Part shown: positions 1 to 9,690 of the stretch, one piece after another
Numbering within the stretch: position 1 is the stretch's first letter
How the letters are laid out: every line of letters begins with the position of its first letter
Assembly: GCF_034931405.1 (NCBI RefSeq)
Contig: NZ_JAYGHA010000002.1
Location: forward strand, 186,001-250,000
DNA from: RDYJ01 sp034931405
Lineage (GTDB): Bacteria; Cyanobacteriota; Cyanobacteriia; Cyanobacteriales; Nostocaceae
Reading direction: 5' to 3'
Length of the DNA: 64,000 nucleotides
Notes under the pieces: generated by a model
Told to the model about the DNA's origin: nothing
Databases searched by the model: none
The model's input: only the letters and a program-made list of their open reading frames with translations
Made by a program: the position numbers and the translations under genes

Positions 1-526
1 TATCATGGATATGCAATCTCGTCGCATATTCAGGAATGGGAATTCTGACGCTGTGAATTTTTTGTGGTTGATGTTCTGCACCATCATCAACATAACCAAG
101 AGGTGTAAGAATTCCGGTTCTGAGACATTGATGAGTAGTAACAAATAAATCAGGCTTTTCAAAAAACAATATTGTTCCTGGTTTTGCTTCCAGCATTTTT
201 TGCCAGCTTGCTGTTTTAGTAGCATTAGCCGCTAGTATTTCGTCAGCATCTAAAGCCAATAAAATTTTAGGTTCTTGGACTAAATCTCTGGCTGTCTGAA
301 TTAACAATAATTGTCTATCTGCTTCATTAAATTTTTCTGATTTATTTTCTATCAGAATCACCTTGGGATATTTTTTGCAAATAGACTGACTGCCATCAGT
401 AGAATTTTGATCAGCAATAATGATGTAATCTGCAAATTGACTAGTGACTGATAAAAAACGATCTAAAATCCATGCTTCGTTTTTAACAGGAGTGATGACT
501 ACAATTTTTGGTACTTGTGTATTCAT
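1..526 (-). CDS. GT2 family glycosyltransferase, 3' part beyond window
   Basis: The ATG is at 526 and the frame stays open to the window edge, so the C-terminal part is missing. The product starts MNTQVPKIVVITPVKNEAWI, a Rossmann-like GT-A opening, followed by ADQNSTDGS and by LALDADEIL, whose DAD is the expected metal/nucleotide-sugar motif. It should transfer a sugar from a nucleotide donor at the cytoplasmic membrane face. It lies 207 bp downstream of hepA on the same strand. In Anabaena 7120 a glycosyltransferase (alr2836) follows hepA, so this is probably its counterpart. The family call is firm; the sugar and linkage cannot be read from the sequence. Confidence 0.85.
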   Translation of the reverse strand, partial: MNTQVPKIVVITPVKNEAWILDRFLSVTSQFADYIIIADQNSTDGSQSICKKYPKVILIENKSEKFNEADRQLLLIQTARDLVQEPKILLALDADEILAANATKTASWQKMLEAKPGTILFFEKPDLFVTTHQCLRTGILTPLGYVDDGAEHQPQKIHSVRIPIPEYATRLHIHD

Positions 527-733
527 AGTTAACCTGGTTATCAAGTAATGAAATTATGTTTAGAAGTGTGTAATATTTGGGAATTTTAAGCACTGCTAAG
601 ACTACTCAAATATAAAACACCAAACTTAGGTGAGATTTTTGGTAGATACGTTTTCGATACAGGAGGAGAATATTAAATCTACATTCCTACTGCTCCCCAG
701 AATTTCGGGATAAATAAACAGGATTAATGTTCA

Positions 734-2569
734 TCATGTTTGACCCATTTCATATTGAATTTTGTGATATTTCCAAAACTGACCCTGGCGTTCAAGTAAT
801 TCTTGGTATTTGCCCTGTTCTACTATATGTCCCTGTTCTAGCACCACAACTTTATCTGCTTTAGAAATTGTTGAAAGACGATGGGCAATGACAATTACTG
901 TGCGACCTATGGTAAATTTATCTAACAATTCTTGAATCACCTGCTCTGTAATTGAATCTAAAGCACTTGTTGGTTCATCCAAAATCAAAATTTCTGGATT
1001 TCTTACTAAAGCACGAGCAATAGCAATTCGCTGTTGTTGTCCTCCAGATAATTGAATACCATCAGCACCGATAACGGTATCAAAACCTTGAGGTAATTTT
1101 TCGATGAATTCTAGAGCATTTGCTAGACGTGCTGCTTCTATAATTTCTGCCTCAGTTGCTGCTGATGCACCATAGGAAATATTGTTGCGAATGGAAGTAT
1201 TGAAAATAAATGTTTTTTGGCTAACTATTGCCATTTTACGGCGCAGTGAGTTAATTTCAAATTTTCGCAAATTCACACCATCTATGCAAATTTTTCCGTC
1301 TCTTGCTTCATAGAATCTAGCAATTAAATCAGCCAATGTTGTTTTACCACCTCCAGATGCACCAACCAAGGCAACCATTGTCCCTTTTTCAATTGTCAAT
1401 GTAATATCTTTGAGTACCAAATTATTCGGCTCATAACCAAAATTTACAGCTATTATATCTATGGCTCGTTGTAATCCTTTAAATTGAAGATGACCATTTT
1501 GGAAATAATTTTTATCCTCTGTTTTTAATAAGTTCTTGATATTTTCTACCGCTCCGGCTTGGCTACTTAAAAAAGCGATTGACCCATTCAAATCCTGAGT
1601 AATTGGCACAAGCCGAAACAGCACAAAAAAGAAAGTCAATAAGGAGGAAAGCTGCATTAAGCCTGTCACCAGTGCCACGCAAATCATCGTGATTAAAATC
1701 AGAGTTGATAAACTCTCTGCTAGAGGTCTAACTAGTAGAGAAACCCAATAAACTCTCTTCCAAGCCTTAACTATATTGCCACTGGCTTGATAATATCGTT
1801 GCTGTTCAAATTCTTGAGTAGAAAAGGCATGAACTGTACGTATACCTTCGATATACTCTAGCGCCCTAGAAGTAAAATGATCATTAGCTTTGGTAATTTT
1901 AAAACTACGTTCTCTAATTTGTTTGTTTAATGTTGATAGTCCTACTGCTAAAAGACTAAATAACAAAACAGACACTATTGAAAGTTGCCATGACAAGACA
2001 AACAATGAAATTGAATATACTATTATTGTTAATAATCTGGTAGTGAAAAAAGATACTCCTCCAAAAATTTGTCGAATCCTCTCCATTTCATTGGTGAGAG
2101 TATTCATCAATTCTCCAGAACTTTTTTTTCCAAAATAACTGAGACTTTGAGCCGCTAATTGTTCAAAGATGCGTTTACGGAGATTATCTACTAAATTTAT
2201 TTCACTGAACTGGATGCAAATATTTCCTATATAGTTGAATGCTGCACGCATACAGGTGATGGCAACTATTAAAGCAGATACCCGATATAATCGCTCGGTC
2301 GCTGAGGCATTAATACCTAAAATTAAAATATCAAACCAGTCAATTCCTGTTTTTACAGGTTCAGCATTTGGAGTAGTTAAGCTTTGTAGAAATACCAACA
2401 AGAAACCTAAACCAAACCCTTCACAACTGGCAGCTAAAGCTGAAAAAACTACAGCAGAAATAGCAACAAGTCGAAAGTGTTTAAACTCGCGTAATATTAA
2501 CTTATTATTTTGCCAAAAACTTGTAGCTTTCAAGATTTTAAAAGTGGAAGTAGAAAATTTGAGATACAT
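734..2569 (-). CDS. hepA: HepA-type ABC exporter (fused membrane and ATPase domains)
   Basis: A 611-residue MsbA/lipid-flippase-type half transporter. The first ~340 residues carry about six hydrophobic helices (for example LVAISAVVFSALAASCEGFG near residue 34). The ATPase follows, with Walker A GASGGGKTT near residue 403, signature LSGGQQQR near 506, Walker B LILDEPTS and switch IAHRLSTI. Two copies would dimerise in the cytoplasmic membrane. Position after a HepC-type transferase and a Wzc-like protein matches the order alr2833-alr2834-alr2835 of Anabaena 7120, where HepA is needed for the heterocyst polysaccharide layer. The substrate is presumably the lipid-linked repeat unit or the polymer. 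A 293-bp gap from hepC allows a promoter of its own. Confidence 0.88.
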   Translation of the reverse strand: MYLKFSTSTFKILKATSFWQNNKLILREFKHFRLVAISAVVFSALAASCEGFGLGFLLVFLQSLTTPNAEPVKTGIDWFDILILGINASATERLYRVSALIVAITCMRAAFNYIGNICIQFSEINLVDNLRKRIFEQLAAQSLSYFGKKSSGELMNTLTNEMERIRQIFGGVSFFTTRLLTIIVYSISLFVLSWQLSIVSVLLFSLLAVGLSTLNKQIRERSFKITKANDHFTSRALEYIEGIRTVHAFSTQEFEQQRYYQASGNIVKAWKRVYWVSLLVRPLAESLSTLILITMICVALVTGLMQLSSLLTFFFVLFRLVPITQDLNGSIAFLSSQAGAVENIKNLLKTEDKNYFQNGHLQFKGLQRAIDIIAVNFGYEPNNLVLKDITLTIEKGTMVALVGASGGGKTTLADLIARFYEARDGKICIDGVNLRKFEINSLRRKMAIVSQKTFIFNTSIRNNISYGASAATEAEIIEAARLANALEFIEKLPQGFDTVIGADGIQLSGGQQQRIAIARALVRNPEILILDEPTSALDSITEQVIQELLDKFTIGRTVIVIAHRLSTISKADKVVVLEQGHIVEQGKYQELLERQGQFWKYHKIQYEMGQT

Positions 2570-2623
2570 AAAAATTTAGGAAGATAATTTTCAGAATTAA
2601 GTGCAGGTAATCAACAACAATTA

Positions 2624-2671
2624 AAAGAATGAAGAATGAAGAATGAAGAATGAAGAATGAAGAATGAAGAT
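2624..2671. repeat. Heptanucleotide tandem repeat (STRR) upstream of hepA
   Basis: About six head-to-tail copies of the 7-mer GAATGAA lie between hepC and hepA, 55-100 bp upstream of the hepA start. Short tandemly repeated repetitive sequences of this kind are typical of heterocystous cyanobacteria. Two small hairpins follow at 2679-2693 (GGGG/CCCC) and 2706-2721 (CTGCTT/AAGCAG). An apparent minus-strand ORF across the repeat is an artefact. Confidence 0.85.
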
Positions 2672-2816
2672 TTGCAACGGGGATTTTACCCCGACGCAAA
2701 ACCCGCTGCTTGTAGAAGCAGGGGACTTTCACCCCCAAAGGTAAGTTAAATATCTTTACATGGGATTATGTACATAATTCCTGTGTTTAAATATAAAAAC
2801 AGGAAATAATCATAGA

Positions 2817-2845
2817 CTAGGATAAAAAATAGCTAATTATCCTAG
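2817..2845. other. Hairpin between hepC and hepA
   Basis: CTAGGATAA at 2817-2825 pairs perfectly with TTATCCTAG at 2837-2845 around an 11-base loop, 18 bp past the hepC stop. There is no strong T-run on the minus strand, so it may stabilise the hepC 3' end or attenuate read-through into hepA rather than act as a clean terminator. Confidence 0.5.
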
Positions 2846-2862
2846 TTGATGTTTCCGAAACT

Positions 2863-3642
2863 TTATGACAATGTTACAGATTTAAATTCAGTCTTTAACG
2901 CCATAGATTCATCAGTTTTTATTTTTTGTGGCTGTTCATCTAACTCTTCTTTTGTTACCCCCAGACTGAGGTTAACTGCATCTTTTAAAGACCAAGAATT
3001 ATCTCCAAACAAGCTCATTTCACCCCGTAAAATATTCAATAGCCTGGGCAAATTATCCAGACGGTATTTACGCATCCATAAACCCAAAGAAGTGATCTTA
3101 TTTTTTCTGGTTGTACAAAACTTGAAGGCTGGAAATAGTTTACCCTTTTCGCTAATATGCCATTCATAAGCAAACAGTGATTGTGGTGATTGAAACTGCA
3201 TCATGATAATTAATCCCAACATTAAAGGACTAACAAAAAAAAGCAAAATTAATGCCAAAATCCAGTCACTTACTCGTTGTATAGTTCTGAATATTTGATG
3301 ACTGGGTTTTGGTAATTTGTGCCTAAAAGGTAGACGGAGAAATATTGGTTTATGAGCTTGTTTACAAGCATTTCCCCAAAATTGCAGCGTCGCCTCACCT
3401 AGTTGTGGATCTATGGTTACTAAACTAATGGGAGAATGTTTTAAACAGTCTATTAATAATTGTTCGTTCTTGAGTGAAGGTAAATATAGTTGTTGCAAAT
3501 TTTTAGGAGCTTTCACTAACAACTGATTTCTGCGCCATTGAAGTGTGCAGTATTGCGAGTGATAATTTTGGGGCTGTTGAACTGTAGTGTTGTGGGCTTC
3601 TTGTAAACTGGTAAGAATTGAAGTTGTCATAGGTCTTTGCAT
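2863..3642 (-). CDS. hepC: HepC-like sugar-phosphate (undecaprenyl) transferase
   Basis: A 259-residue protein. The C-terminal half has the bacterial sugar transferase signature: a hydrophobic hairpin LALILLFFVSPLMLGLIIMM (about residues 130-150), then RKYRLDNLPRLLNILRGEMS and LFGDN. The first ~105 residues lack membrane helices and look like a small STAS-like globular domain. The family adds the first sugar-phosphate onto undecaprenyl phosphate. It is shorter than WbaP/WcaJ types, which carry several N-terminal helices. The order relative to the Wzc-like and hepA genes fits alr2834 (hepC) of Anabaena 7120, required for the envelope polysaccharide. A second ATG four codons in is an equally possible start. 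Confidence 0.82.
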   Translation of the reverse strand: MQRPMTTSILTSLQEAHNTTVQQPQNYHSQYCTLQWRRNQLLVKAPKNLQQLYLPSLKNEQLLIDCLKHSPISLVTIDPQLGEATLQFWGNACKQAHKPIFLRLPFRHKLPKPSHQIFRTIQRVSDWILALILLFFVSPLMLGLIIMMQFQSPQSLFAYEWHISEKGKLFPAFKFCTTRKNKITSLGLWMRKYRLDNLPRLLNILRGEMSLFGDNSWSLKDAVNLSLGVTKEELDEQPQKIKTDESMALKTEFKSVTLS

Positions 3643-4302
3643 TTATACAGTAGCCAATTACTGACCTGAAGATAGAAATTAAGCTTTGTAACATTCTGTA
3701 AACGTAAAGATGTACAGAAGGGAACAAGAAACGTTAAGCAAGCAGCAATTAAGATAAATGGAGAGTTGGGAGAGTTGGGAAACTTGGTATTTTTTGGGAA
3801 ATATGTAGAGGGCGATTCCCTTGAGAAATAATCACTACATTAATTTAGTTGTAGCTACTTGATTCTGCTGTAAAACAACAAAAATACTCCAATTTTAGCC
3901 TTTTAACTTTCAGTGTTGTTCTCAATTTCTAGAATACAAGAAAGAGGAGCATTAACTAATAAATAAATCAATTCTTTATTTAGTCTTTAAATAAATAGGT
4001 GTTTTTGGAGAAAATTTTAAGTTATGATGAATTATTAGTTTAAATGTTAAACCTAATACATCATTATATTGACTTAAGAACTAATACCAATTCTCTGTGA
4101 GCAAGAGATAAGTCCAAAATATTCAATCATTTCTTTTTTTTGTAAATACCTCAAATATCAAGACTTTTTTATTGATTTTTAAAGGGTAATGGGAAAGATA
4201 AAAATCATTGATTAACTTGATTTTCTTTACCCATGCCCTTTTTTATTTTCCCTGAGTAAATTCTGAGTTCAAAAACAAAATCTTGCAGCAGAAAACATCT
4301 AG
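3643..4302. other. 660-bp intergenic region upstream of hepC
   Basis: There is no credible ORF. The DNA is very AT-rich in the middle (about 3940-4180), with a short GGAGAGTTGG direct repeat near 3760-3780. Its length, after an otherwise tightly packed strand, suggests that hepC has its own regulated promoter here. No confident NtcA-type GTA-N8-TAC palindrome or sigma motif was recognised. Confidence 0.5.
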
Positions 4303-6534
4303 TTATTTTTCTACAAATTGTTGTAGCACTAATTCTTGTTGCTTGACATAAGGTACATAAGTGCTATCAGCATTAGATACTCCATTAGCCACAACTCCAA
4401 TCAGATTTAACTTGCTCAACATTGATGTAGCTTGGGCTAAATGGTTGCGTGTCACCCTACCAATACTTGCGACCATGACCACACTCCGACAAGATGAAGC
4501 TGTGAGCATAGCATCTACCATACCGATAACTGAGGGAGCATCTATGAGTACCAAATCATAATTTTCTTCAAATGCTGTCATCAATTCAATCATGCGTGGA
4601 GAACTCAAAAGATGAGCCGGATCTATAGGTATTGGACCAGCAGTTAAAATGTCGATATAGGATGAACCTGAGTATTGAACTCCAATTTGATGAGGAAGGT
4701 TAACATCACTGGCTAATAGAGTTGATAAACCTTGTTCATTGGGAAGATTTAGCTGTTTGTGTAAGCTAGGATCTCTTAAGTTGGCATCAATTAACAAAAC
4801 TTTTTTATGTAACCGAGCCGCACTCATTGCTAAACCTAATGTCAAAGCTGACTTACCATCATCTGGTAATGCTGATGTCACCATCAAAGATTTCAAATCA
4901 GTCACATTGTGGAGAAGTTCTATATTTTTATAGATCAAATCAAGGGATTCCCAACGTGGTGGAGATTGTAAAACTTGAATTGTCCAAGGAGCAAGAACTT
5001 CAGGTTTACCAAAAGGTAATTTGATGATTGATTCTTTTGGTTTAGCTGGTGGTAATTTGGGAGTTGTTCCCAACAAAGGTAGAGAAAATTGTTTTTCTAA
5101 TTCAGCAGTGGTATGTACTGAATCATCCGATGCTTCTCGAATAAAGGCGGCAATACCACCTAACATTAATCCCACTACTGTACCCAATAAGAGATTTTGT
5201 TTGAGGTTTGGTCCTAATTTTAGACCTGCTTGCGGTTCTTCTACTACTTCCCAATTAAATCCACCTTTAGAAAGTTCCTGTCGCAATTGCTGTTCTGCTC
5301 TTAACAATTGCTCCATTCTTTCCCGACTAAATTTTAATTGGGGCAGGATGCGATTGTAATAAGCCAAGAGAGAGGGAAAGCGTTTTAGTTGCGATCGCAA
5401 TTCTTTCTCTTTATTTGCTAAAGTTTGATCACGGGCGCTTAAAGAAACTATATTAGTTTGGGTTTCGACTAATTCACCCGTGAGGTTAAGATCAATTTCC
5501 CCAAGCTGCCCTTGTTCCAGAAGATTATCGCCAAAACTGAATCCACTGCTAGACTGTCTACCTAAAGTTCTACTAACTTCTTTTTGCAAAAGTCCTTTTT
5601 GACTCTGAAGCTGTTCAGTTAATTTCTGTACACTGGGAGTATCATCAGTAAAACGTAAGCGTTCTTCTGCTAAAGCTAGTTCTGTTTTCTGGATTTCGTT
5701 GAGTAAGCCTTGATAGCGCGTAGACTGACTTAACCGAGAAGAAACTAAAGCATTTTGAGGAGAACGATTCAATTGTTCTTGCAGGGATTTTTGCTTGGCT
5801 ACAGCTTCTTCATATTCGGAACGAGTTGTTTGTCTCTCTTTCTGAATATTATTCAATGATTCTTCAATGGCTTTGGCTTGCAATTCGGGATCAATTAAAT
5901 TCTGATTTCTGCGAAATCTTTGCAGATTAGCTTCCGATGAATTCACCTCATCACTAGCTTTTCGCAACTGATCTCTGATCACTTGCAGACCTTTTTGTAG
6001 ACGTATATCCTGTTGTTGTTTGTTATATTCTACATAAACTTGGCGAATGGCAGTTAGCACTTTTTGCGTTTTTTCTGGATCGCTATCGCTATAGTCAACT
6101 TGAAAAATTTTAGTCGCTATATTATCTTCAGGAGTCTTGATTTGGGTTAATACTAAGGATTTTTTAATTTCCTGAACTGTGATACTTGGATATTCTGACT
6201 TGAGTTTATCAACTGCTTTTTGGATTAGTCCAGAACTCCGCATCAAGTTAAGCTGTGTCGCCGTATCTATAACAACATTAGAGTCTGTAAACTGATTTTC
6301 TACTGTATCTCCTCCTTCTTGTTTCCCTTGATAATTAGGTTCTACTAACAGTTGCATCGTACTTTGAAAGGTGGGCTGTGTCTTTAAAGTGATGATACCT
6401 GCAAGAGCCGTAGAACTTAGCAATACTAAGATAACCCAGGGAAATCTCCTGACCAATACAGCAAACATTTGTCCATAACCTGGGTCTTGATCTGCGATTG
6501 GATTTATATGGGGATTTAGACTAGTTTGAACCAC
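4303..6534 (-). CDS. Wzc/GumC-type polysaccharide co-polymerase with BY-kinase-like ATPase
   Basis: A 743-residue inner-membrane protein. A Wzz domain starts after TM1 (about 33-52), a long coiled coil covers about 175-420, and TM2 is near 446-465. The cytoplasmic ATPase has Walker A SALPDDGKS (554-562), Walker A' VLLIDAN (579-585) and Walker B LVLIDAP (661-667). Such proteins set chain length and couple polymerisation to export. Walker A has DD where most bacterial tyrosine kinases have GE. The C-terminal tail has only two tyrosines (Y726, Y729), not the usual cluster, so autophosphorylation may be reduced or absent. It sits between the GT4 gene and hepC and matches alr2833 by position. Confidence 0.88.
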   Translation of the reverse strand: MVQTSLNPHINPIADQDPGYGQMFAVLVRRFPWVILVLLSSTALAGIITLKTQPTFQSTMQLLVEPNYQGKQEGGDTVENQFTDSNVVIDTATQLNLMRSSGLIQKAVDKLKSEYPSITVQEIKKSLVLTQIKTPEDNIATKIFQVDYSDSDPEKTQKVLTAIRQVYVEYNKQQQDIRLQKGLQVIRDQLRKASDEVNSSEANLQRFRRNQNLIDPELQAKAIEESLNNIQKERQTTRSEYEEAVAKQKSLQEQLNRSPQNALVSSRLSQSTRYQGLLNEIQKTELALAEERLRFTDDTPSVQKLTEQLQSQKGLLQKEVSRTLGRQSSSGFSFGDNLLEQGQLGEIDLNLTGELVETQTNIVSLSARDQTLANKEKELRSQLKRFPSLLAYYNRILPQLKFSRERMEQLLRAEQQLRQELSKGGFNWEVVEEPQAGLKLGPNLKQNLLLGTVVGLMLGGIAAFIREASDDSVHTTAELEKQFSLPLLGTTPKLPPAKPKESIIKLPFGKPEVLAPWTIQVLQSPPRWESLDLIYKNIELLHNVTDLKSLMVTSALPDDGKSALTLGLAMSAARLHKKVLLIDANLRDPSLHKQLNLPNEQGLSTLLASDVNLPHQIGVQYSGSSYIDILTAGPIPIDPAHLLSSPRMIELMTAFEENYDLVLIDAPSVIGMVDAMLTASSCRSVVMVASIGRVTRNHLAQATSMLSKLNLIGVVANGVSNADSTYVPYVKQQELVLQQFVEK

Positions 6535-6600
6535 TTTTATTATCCTTCTCTGGGAGACGCTATGCGTAGTTTATTTCCCCGTAGGGGTAAGGTCAAAACG

Positions 6601-7701
6601 TTAAATAAATGAGTGATGTACACCTGAAGCTTGTACTAGAATTTCCTCAACCTTACTAAAGAATGCTTGTTCTGAAAAATTATTAACAGCATGATTACGA
6701 ATACTTTCGTAATTCCAAGATATTCCTCTAGCTTCTAGTAATGCAGCTTGTAGAGAATCCGGTGTTTGTCTCTTAAAAAAAACTCCGGTTTTACCAGGTA
6801 TTTGAGTATCTAATACTCCACCGGCACCATAAGCAATAACTGGAGTTCCACTAGCATTTGCTTCTACTGGAACTAATCCATAATCTTCTAAAGCTGCAAC
6901 AATAATGGACTTAGCTCTAGAAAATAAGTCTTTACGTTTACTATCACTAACATGGCCTAAGAATTCAATATTTCCTAATGCCTTGGATTTTAACCGTTCT
7001 AGTTCGGGTCCGTCACCTGATATTAATAAATGCCACCCTAACCAATTAAAAGCCTCGACTATGATATCAAGACGTTTATAACTTATCATCCGCGCCGATG
7101 CCAAGTAGTAATCCTGTTTGGTATCAGAAAAAACAAAGTTGTTGGTATCAATTGGATAGTTAATCACAATTGCTTGTTTACCATAAATTTTTTGAATGCG
7201 CCGGCCAACAACGCTGGAATTAGCAATGTAGAGGTCTGGTTCTTGAGAATATTTCAGGTCTACATTTCTCATCATTTCAAATATTCTTTCGATTAGGGGT
7301 GCAAAAAAGCGATAGTCTCCATACTCCCGTAAATAAGTTTCTGTATCCCATAAAAAGCGAGTAACATTATGACAGAAACAAATGTGTCTTGCTTGTGGTT
7401 TTTTACGTACTGCTTTCGCAAAACTTGTGCTACTACTAATAATTAAATCATAGTCTTGTAAATCTAAGGCTCGAAAGGCAGGAAAGTACAGGGGAGCTAT
7501 TAAGCGAAAATACTTGGCTGCACCGGGAAGGTTTTGTAAAAAAGTTGTTCTAACTATACGTTCACCCAAATCAATTGTTTTTTGTGGATCATATAAGGAT
7601 GTGAAAATGTCGGCTTCGGGGTAGCGTTTACAAAGCAATTCAAACACTCGCTCTGCCCCACCGCGCTGGGTTAAGTAATCATGGACGAGAGCAATTTTCA
7701 T
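6601..7701 (-). CDS. GT4 family glycosyltransferase of the HEP island
   Basis: A 366-residue GT-B glycosyltransferase. The N-terminal acceptor domain begins MKIALVHDYLTQRGGAERVF with the GGAE loop typical of retaining GT4 enzymes. The donor domain carries ISGDGPEL and the EX7E-type motif EDYGLVPVEANASGTPVI. It probably adds a mannosyl or glucosyl residue to the lipid-linked repeat at the membrane. The gene lies 66 bp upstream of the Wzc-like gene on the same strand and matches alr2832 by position. The gap between them holds small palindromes (GACGCTATGCGT-like and CCCCGTAGGGG, about 6553-6590). Donor sugar is unknown. Confidence 0.87.
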   Translation of the reverse strand: MKIALVHDYLTQRGGAERVFELLCKRYPEADIFTSLYDPQKTIDLGERIVRTTFLQNLPGAAKYFRLIAPLYFPAFRALDLQDYDLIISSSTSFAKAVRKKPQARHICFCHNVTRFLWDTETYLREYGDYRFFAPLIERIFEMMRNVDLKYSQEPDLYIANSSVVGRRIQKIYGKQAIVINYPIDTNNFVFSDTKQDYYLASARMISYKRLDIIVEAFNWLGWHLLISGDGPELERLKSKALGNIEFLGHVSDSKRKDLFSRAKSIIVAALEDYGLVPVEANASGTPVIAYGAGGVLDTQIPGKTGVFFKRQTPDSLQAALLEARGISWNYESIRNHAVNNFSEQAFFSKVEEILVQASGVHHSFI

Positions 7702-8374
7702 GGATGATGCCTTACATAGAAGTGTTGACTAAATTAGATGCTGTTTCATCAGGTTGTACAGATATTAATAATTTCTCTGTTTATAGCAGTATTATGTCTG
7801 TACTAAACCTGTCTTTAGATAGTTACATATTGGAAATTAAGTTAGGCAAATATGCGATAACTTTGCTTACTATAGCTATCACACGCCAGATTTAATTCAC
7901 TCAAAAACTACATTTTTGTAGATTAAATTACATGGCTAAAATAGCCCTTTGTTGTGATAGTCATGATTACAACCAGACAGATGTAAAAATACCATTGTTA
8001 ATCGGCGATAAATCTTTGTTCTAGATATATTGATATTTTGCTTTTGGTTTTTTTTGACTAAGTAGATACTACTGAATAAACCTTTAATGAGTAGCTGTAA
8101 ACTAGAAGTGGAAACAGAATATCAGGTAAATTCGTCTTTATTTGCTTGTCTTGAACAGAAAGATAAATTTTTGCCAAATTGGTAAAGTTTTTAAACCCCC
8201 TAAGAAGGGGGCTAAATTTCAGTTTTAGTGTAAGAATTCAGGTAAGGCGATAAGATCCCCGACTTCTTTTATTTATTTTGCCCATAAATGATAAATTGAT
8301 CTGCTGAAGTCGGGGATCTGGATATGACCAATTGCTATAACTGAATACTGACGTTTTAGTTGTTAATTTTTACC
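7702..8374. other. 673-bp intergenic region with a mobile element and a hairpin
   Basis: This gap splits the island between the HSD-like gene and the GT4 gene. It contains a perfect CCCCCT-AAGA-AGGGGG hairpin (8196-8211) and the 123-bp palindromic element listed separately. The rest is AT-rich with no credible ORF; a 63-codon plus-strand frame at 7704 has no coding character. A promoter for the GT4-wzc unit probably lies here, but none could be pinned. Confidence 0.5.
8230..8352. mobile_element. 123-bp palindromic MITE, copy 1
   Basis: Ends GTAAGAATTCAG and CTGAATACTGAC form an imperfect terminal inverted repeat. Inner arms GATCCCCGACTTC and GAAGTCGGGGATC form a longer one. The 8-bp direct repeat GTTTTAGT flanks it exactly (8222-8229 and 8353-8360), a clear target-site duplication. 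It has no coding capacity. The same 123-bp element is at 15563 and, inverted, at 23649; this copy and the reverse complement of the 23649 copy are nearly identical. GTAA ends and 8-bp duplications are known for the IS66 family, so an IS66-type transposase is the inferred mobiliser. Confidence 0.85.
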
Positions 8375-9688
8375 CTATTTTACACCTACTAAAGTTTTAG
8401 CTGGAGCAAAATAAGCTGTTTGTTCGGATCGCAATTTGTCGCAAAGTCTACCTTCAGGTAATTCCACATCATCGTAGGTCAGGACTTGATCTTTATCAAT
8501 ATCACGCTTTAAGCGACATCCTTCTGCTATCCCCATTGGTAGTAAATTTTGTTGTTGGACAATTTCTGAGTTCTCACATTGTCCATAGGTCATATAATAA
8601 CCGATGCCATCAAGAGTTTCTCCAGCTTTTAAATCAATTTTGGCAGTAGCGACAACATCAACAATTGAACCAGCTATAGGAGCAAGCACAGCATCATGAA
8701 ATAGCACTGCACGCGCTACAGAAAGGGGAACTTCAAAATGACAAAGATGATAGGGAGTATAGAAACTATAAAGAGGTCCTTCACCTAGTTTATAAAGATT
8801 GAGATAATGACGTTGTTTGGGGTCTTCATGGGTAGCAAAAACAAACACTCCTGGTCCCGGTTTTGTGCCAACTACATAATCAACAATGCCACCTAATTCT
8901 TTAAGTTGATCAACATCATACATTTTGGTCATTTCGTCAACATGACCTGTATATTCGTAGCCCAACATTCCCCTTTTTGCTACTTTCATTCCTGTGCCAT
9001 TGGCAACTATTGCTTGTTCAAAAGAAATTTTTGTACCATCAGCAAAACTTGTCACCATGGCGGGATTTTGACCCCAGCGTTGAGCAAAACCAGCTTGGGT
9101 GGTGGGGTTGCGGTAGGGGTCTTGTAAACCTTTGATATTTCCACACAATAAGGGGGTTAAACCGATGCTTTTCACAAAGCGATATAGGTTCATTTCTACC
9201 CCTGGTTGATCACCATCACAAGCTGTTAAAATGACTCCAGCGCGGTCTGCATAAACTTTAAGAATAGGTCCTATTGTGCCATCAAGTTCTGCATTCATGA
9301 GAATGACGTGCTTTTGATGGGCGATCGCTCTCATCACTAAATGAGCAGCATATTCAATTGTACCTGTGACCTCAATAATCGCATCTATGCCATCAGCTTC
9401 ACACAGCAACATGGCATCTTCGGTGATTGCACATTTACCTTGAATCAGTGCATCTTCTAAATCAATTACACTAGAAACAATATTGCAATCCTCAATTCCT
9501 GCTTCTAAATAAGCTCTTTTAGCTCCATCAATGTGACGGTTAGAAATAGCAACCAATTCCATTCCTGGCACAGAATTGATAATTTGATTGGCAATACCCC
9601 GACCCATAAAACCAGCACCAATCATTGCTACTTTTACAGGTTTACCTAATGCAGCACGAGCTTGTAAGGCTTGATCAACAATAATCAT
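8375..9688 (-). CDS. Homoserine-dehydrogenase-like NAD(P) oxidoreductase with SAF domain
   Basis: The start at 9688 is chosen because AGGAG lies 8-9 bp upstream (9697-9701) and the preceding gene stops 2 bp before; the frame extends upstream only into that gene. The 437-residue product opens MIIVDQALQARAALGKPVKV with the Rossmann loop IGAGFMGRGI. It has an HSD/DapB-like central part (CDGDQPGVEMN) and a C-terminal SAF-type region (KAGETLDGIGYYMTYGQCEN, then GCRLKRDIDKDQVLTYDDV). It matches alr2831 of the Anabaena HEP island by position, where it is needed for a normal polysaccharide layer. SAF proteins of this kind act on sugar acids or branched sugars; the real substrate is unknown. Tight coupling to the RfbC-like gene suggests consecutive steps on one nucleotide sugar. 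Confidence 0.8.
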   Translation of the reverse strand: MIIVDQALQARAALGKPVKVAMIGAGFMGRGIANQIINSVPGMELVAISNRHIDGAKRAYLEAGIEDCNIVSSVIDLEDALIQGKCAITEDAMLLCEADGIDAIIEVTGTIEYAAHLVMRAIAHQKHVILMNAELDGTIGPILKVYADRAGVILTACDGDQPGVEMNLYRFVKSIGLTPLLCGNIKGLQDPYRNPTTQAGFAQRWGQNPAMVTSFADGTKISFEQAIVANGTGMKVAKRGMLGYEYTGHVDEMTKMYDVDQLKELGGIVDYVVGTKPGPGVFVFATHEDPKQRHYLNLYKLGEGPLYSFYTPYHLCHFEVPLSVARAVLFHDAVLAPIAGSIVDVVATAKIDLKAGETLDGIGYYMTYGQCENSEIVQQQNLLPMGIAEGCRLKRDIDKDQVLTYDDVELPEGRLCDKLRSEQTAYFAPAKTLVGVK

Positions 9689-9690
9689 GA

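Noticed and set aside
2235..2579. 114-codon plus-strand ORF
   Set aside because: It is the complement of the hepA membrane domain.
3643..4302. NtcA or DevR-type binding sites upstream of hepC
   Set aside because: No palindrome close enough to GTA-N8-TAC with a suitably spaced -10 box was found by eye.
7704..7895. 63-codon plus-strand ORF
   Set aside because: It lies in an AT-rich promoter region, lacks a ribosome binding site and has no recognisable family.
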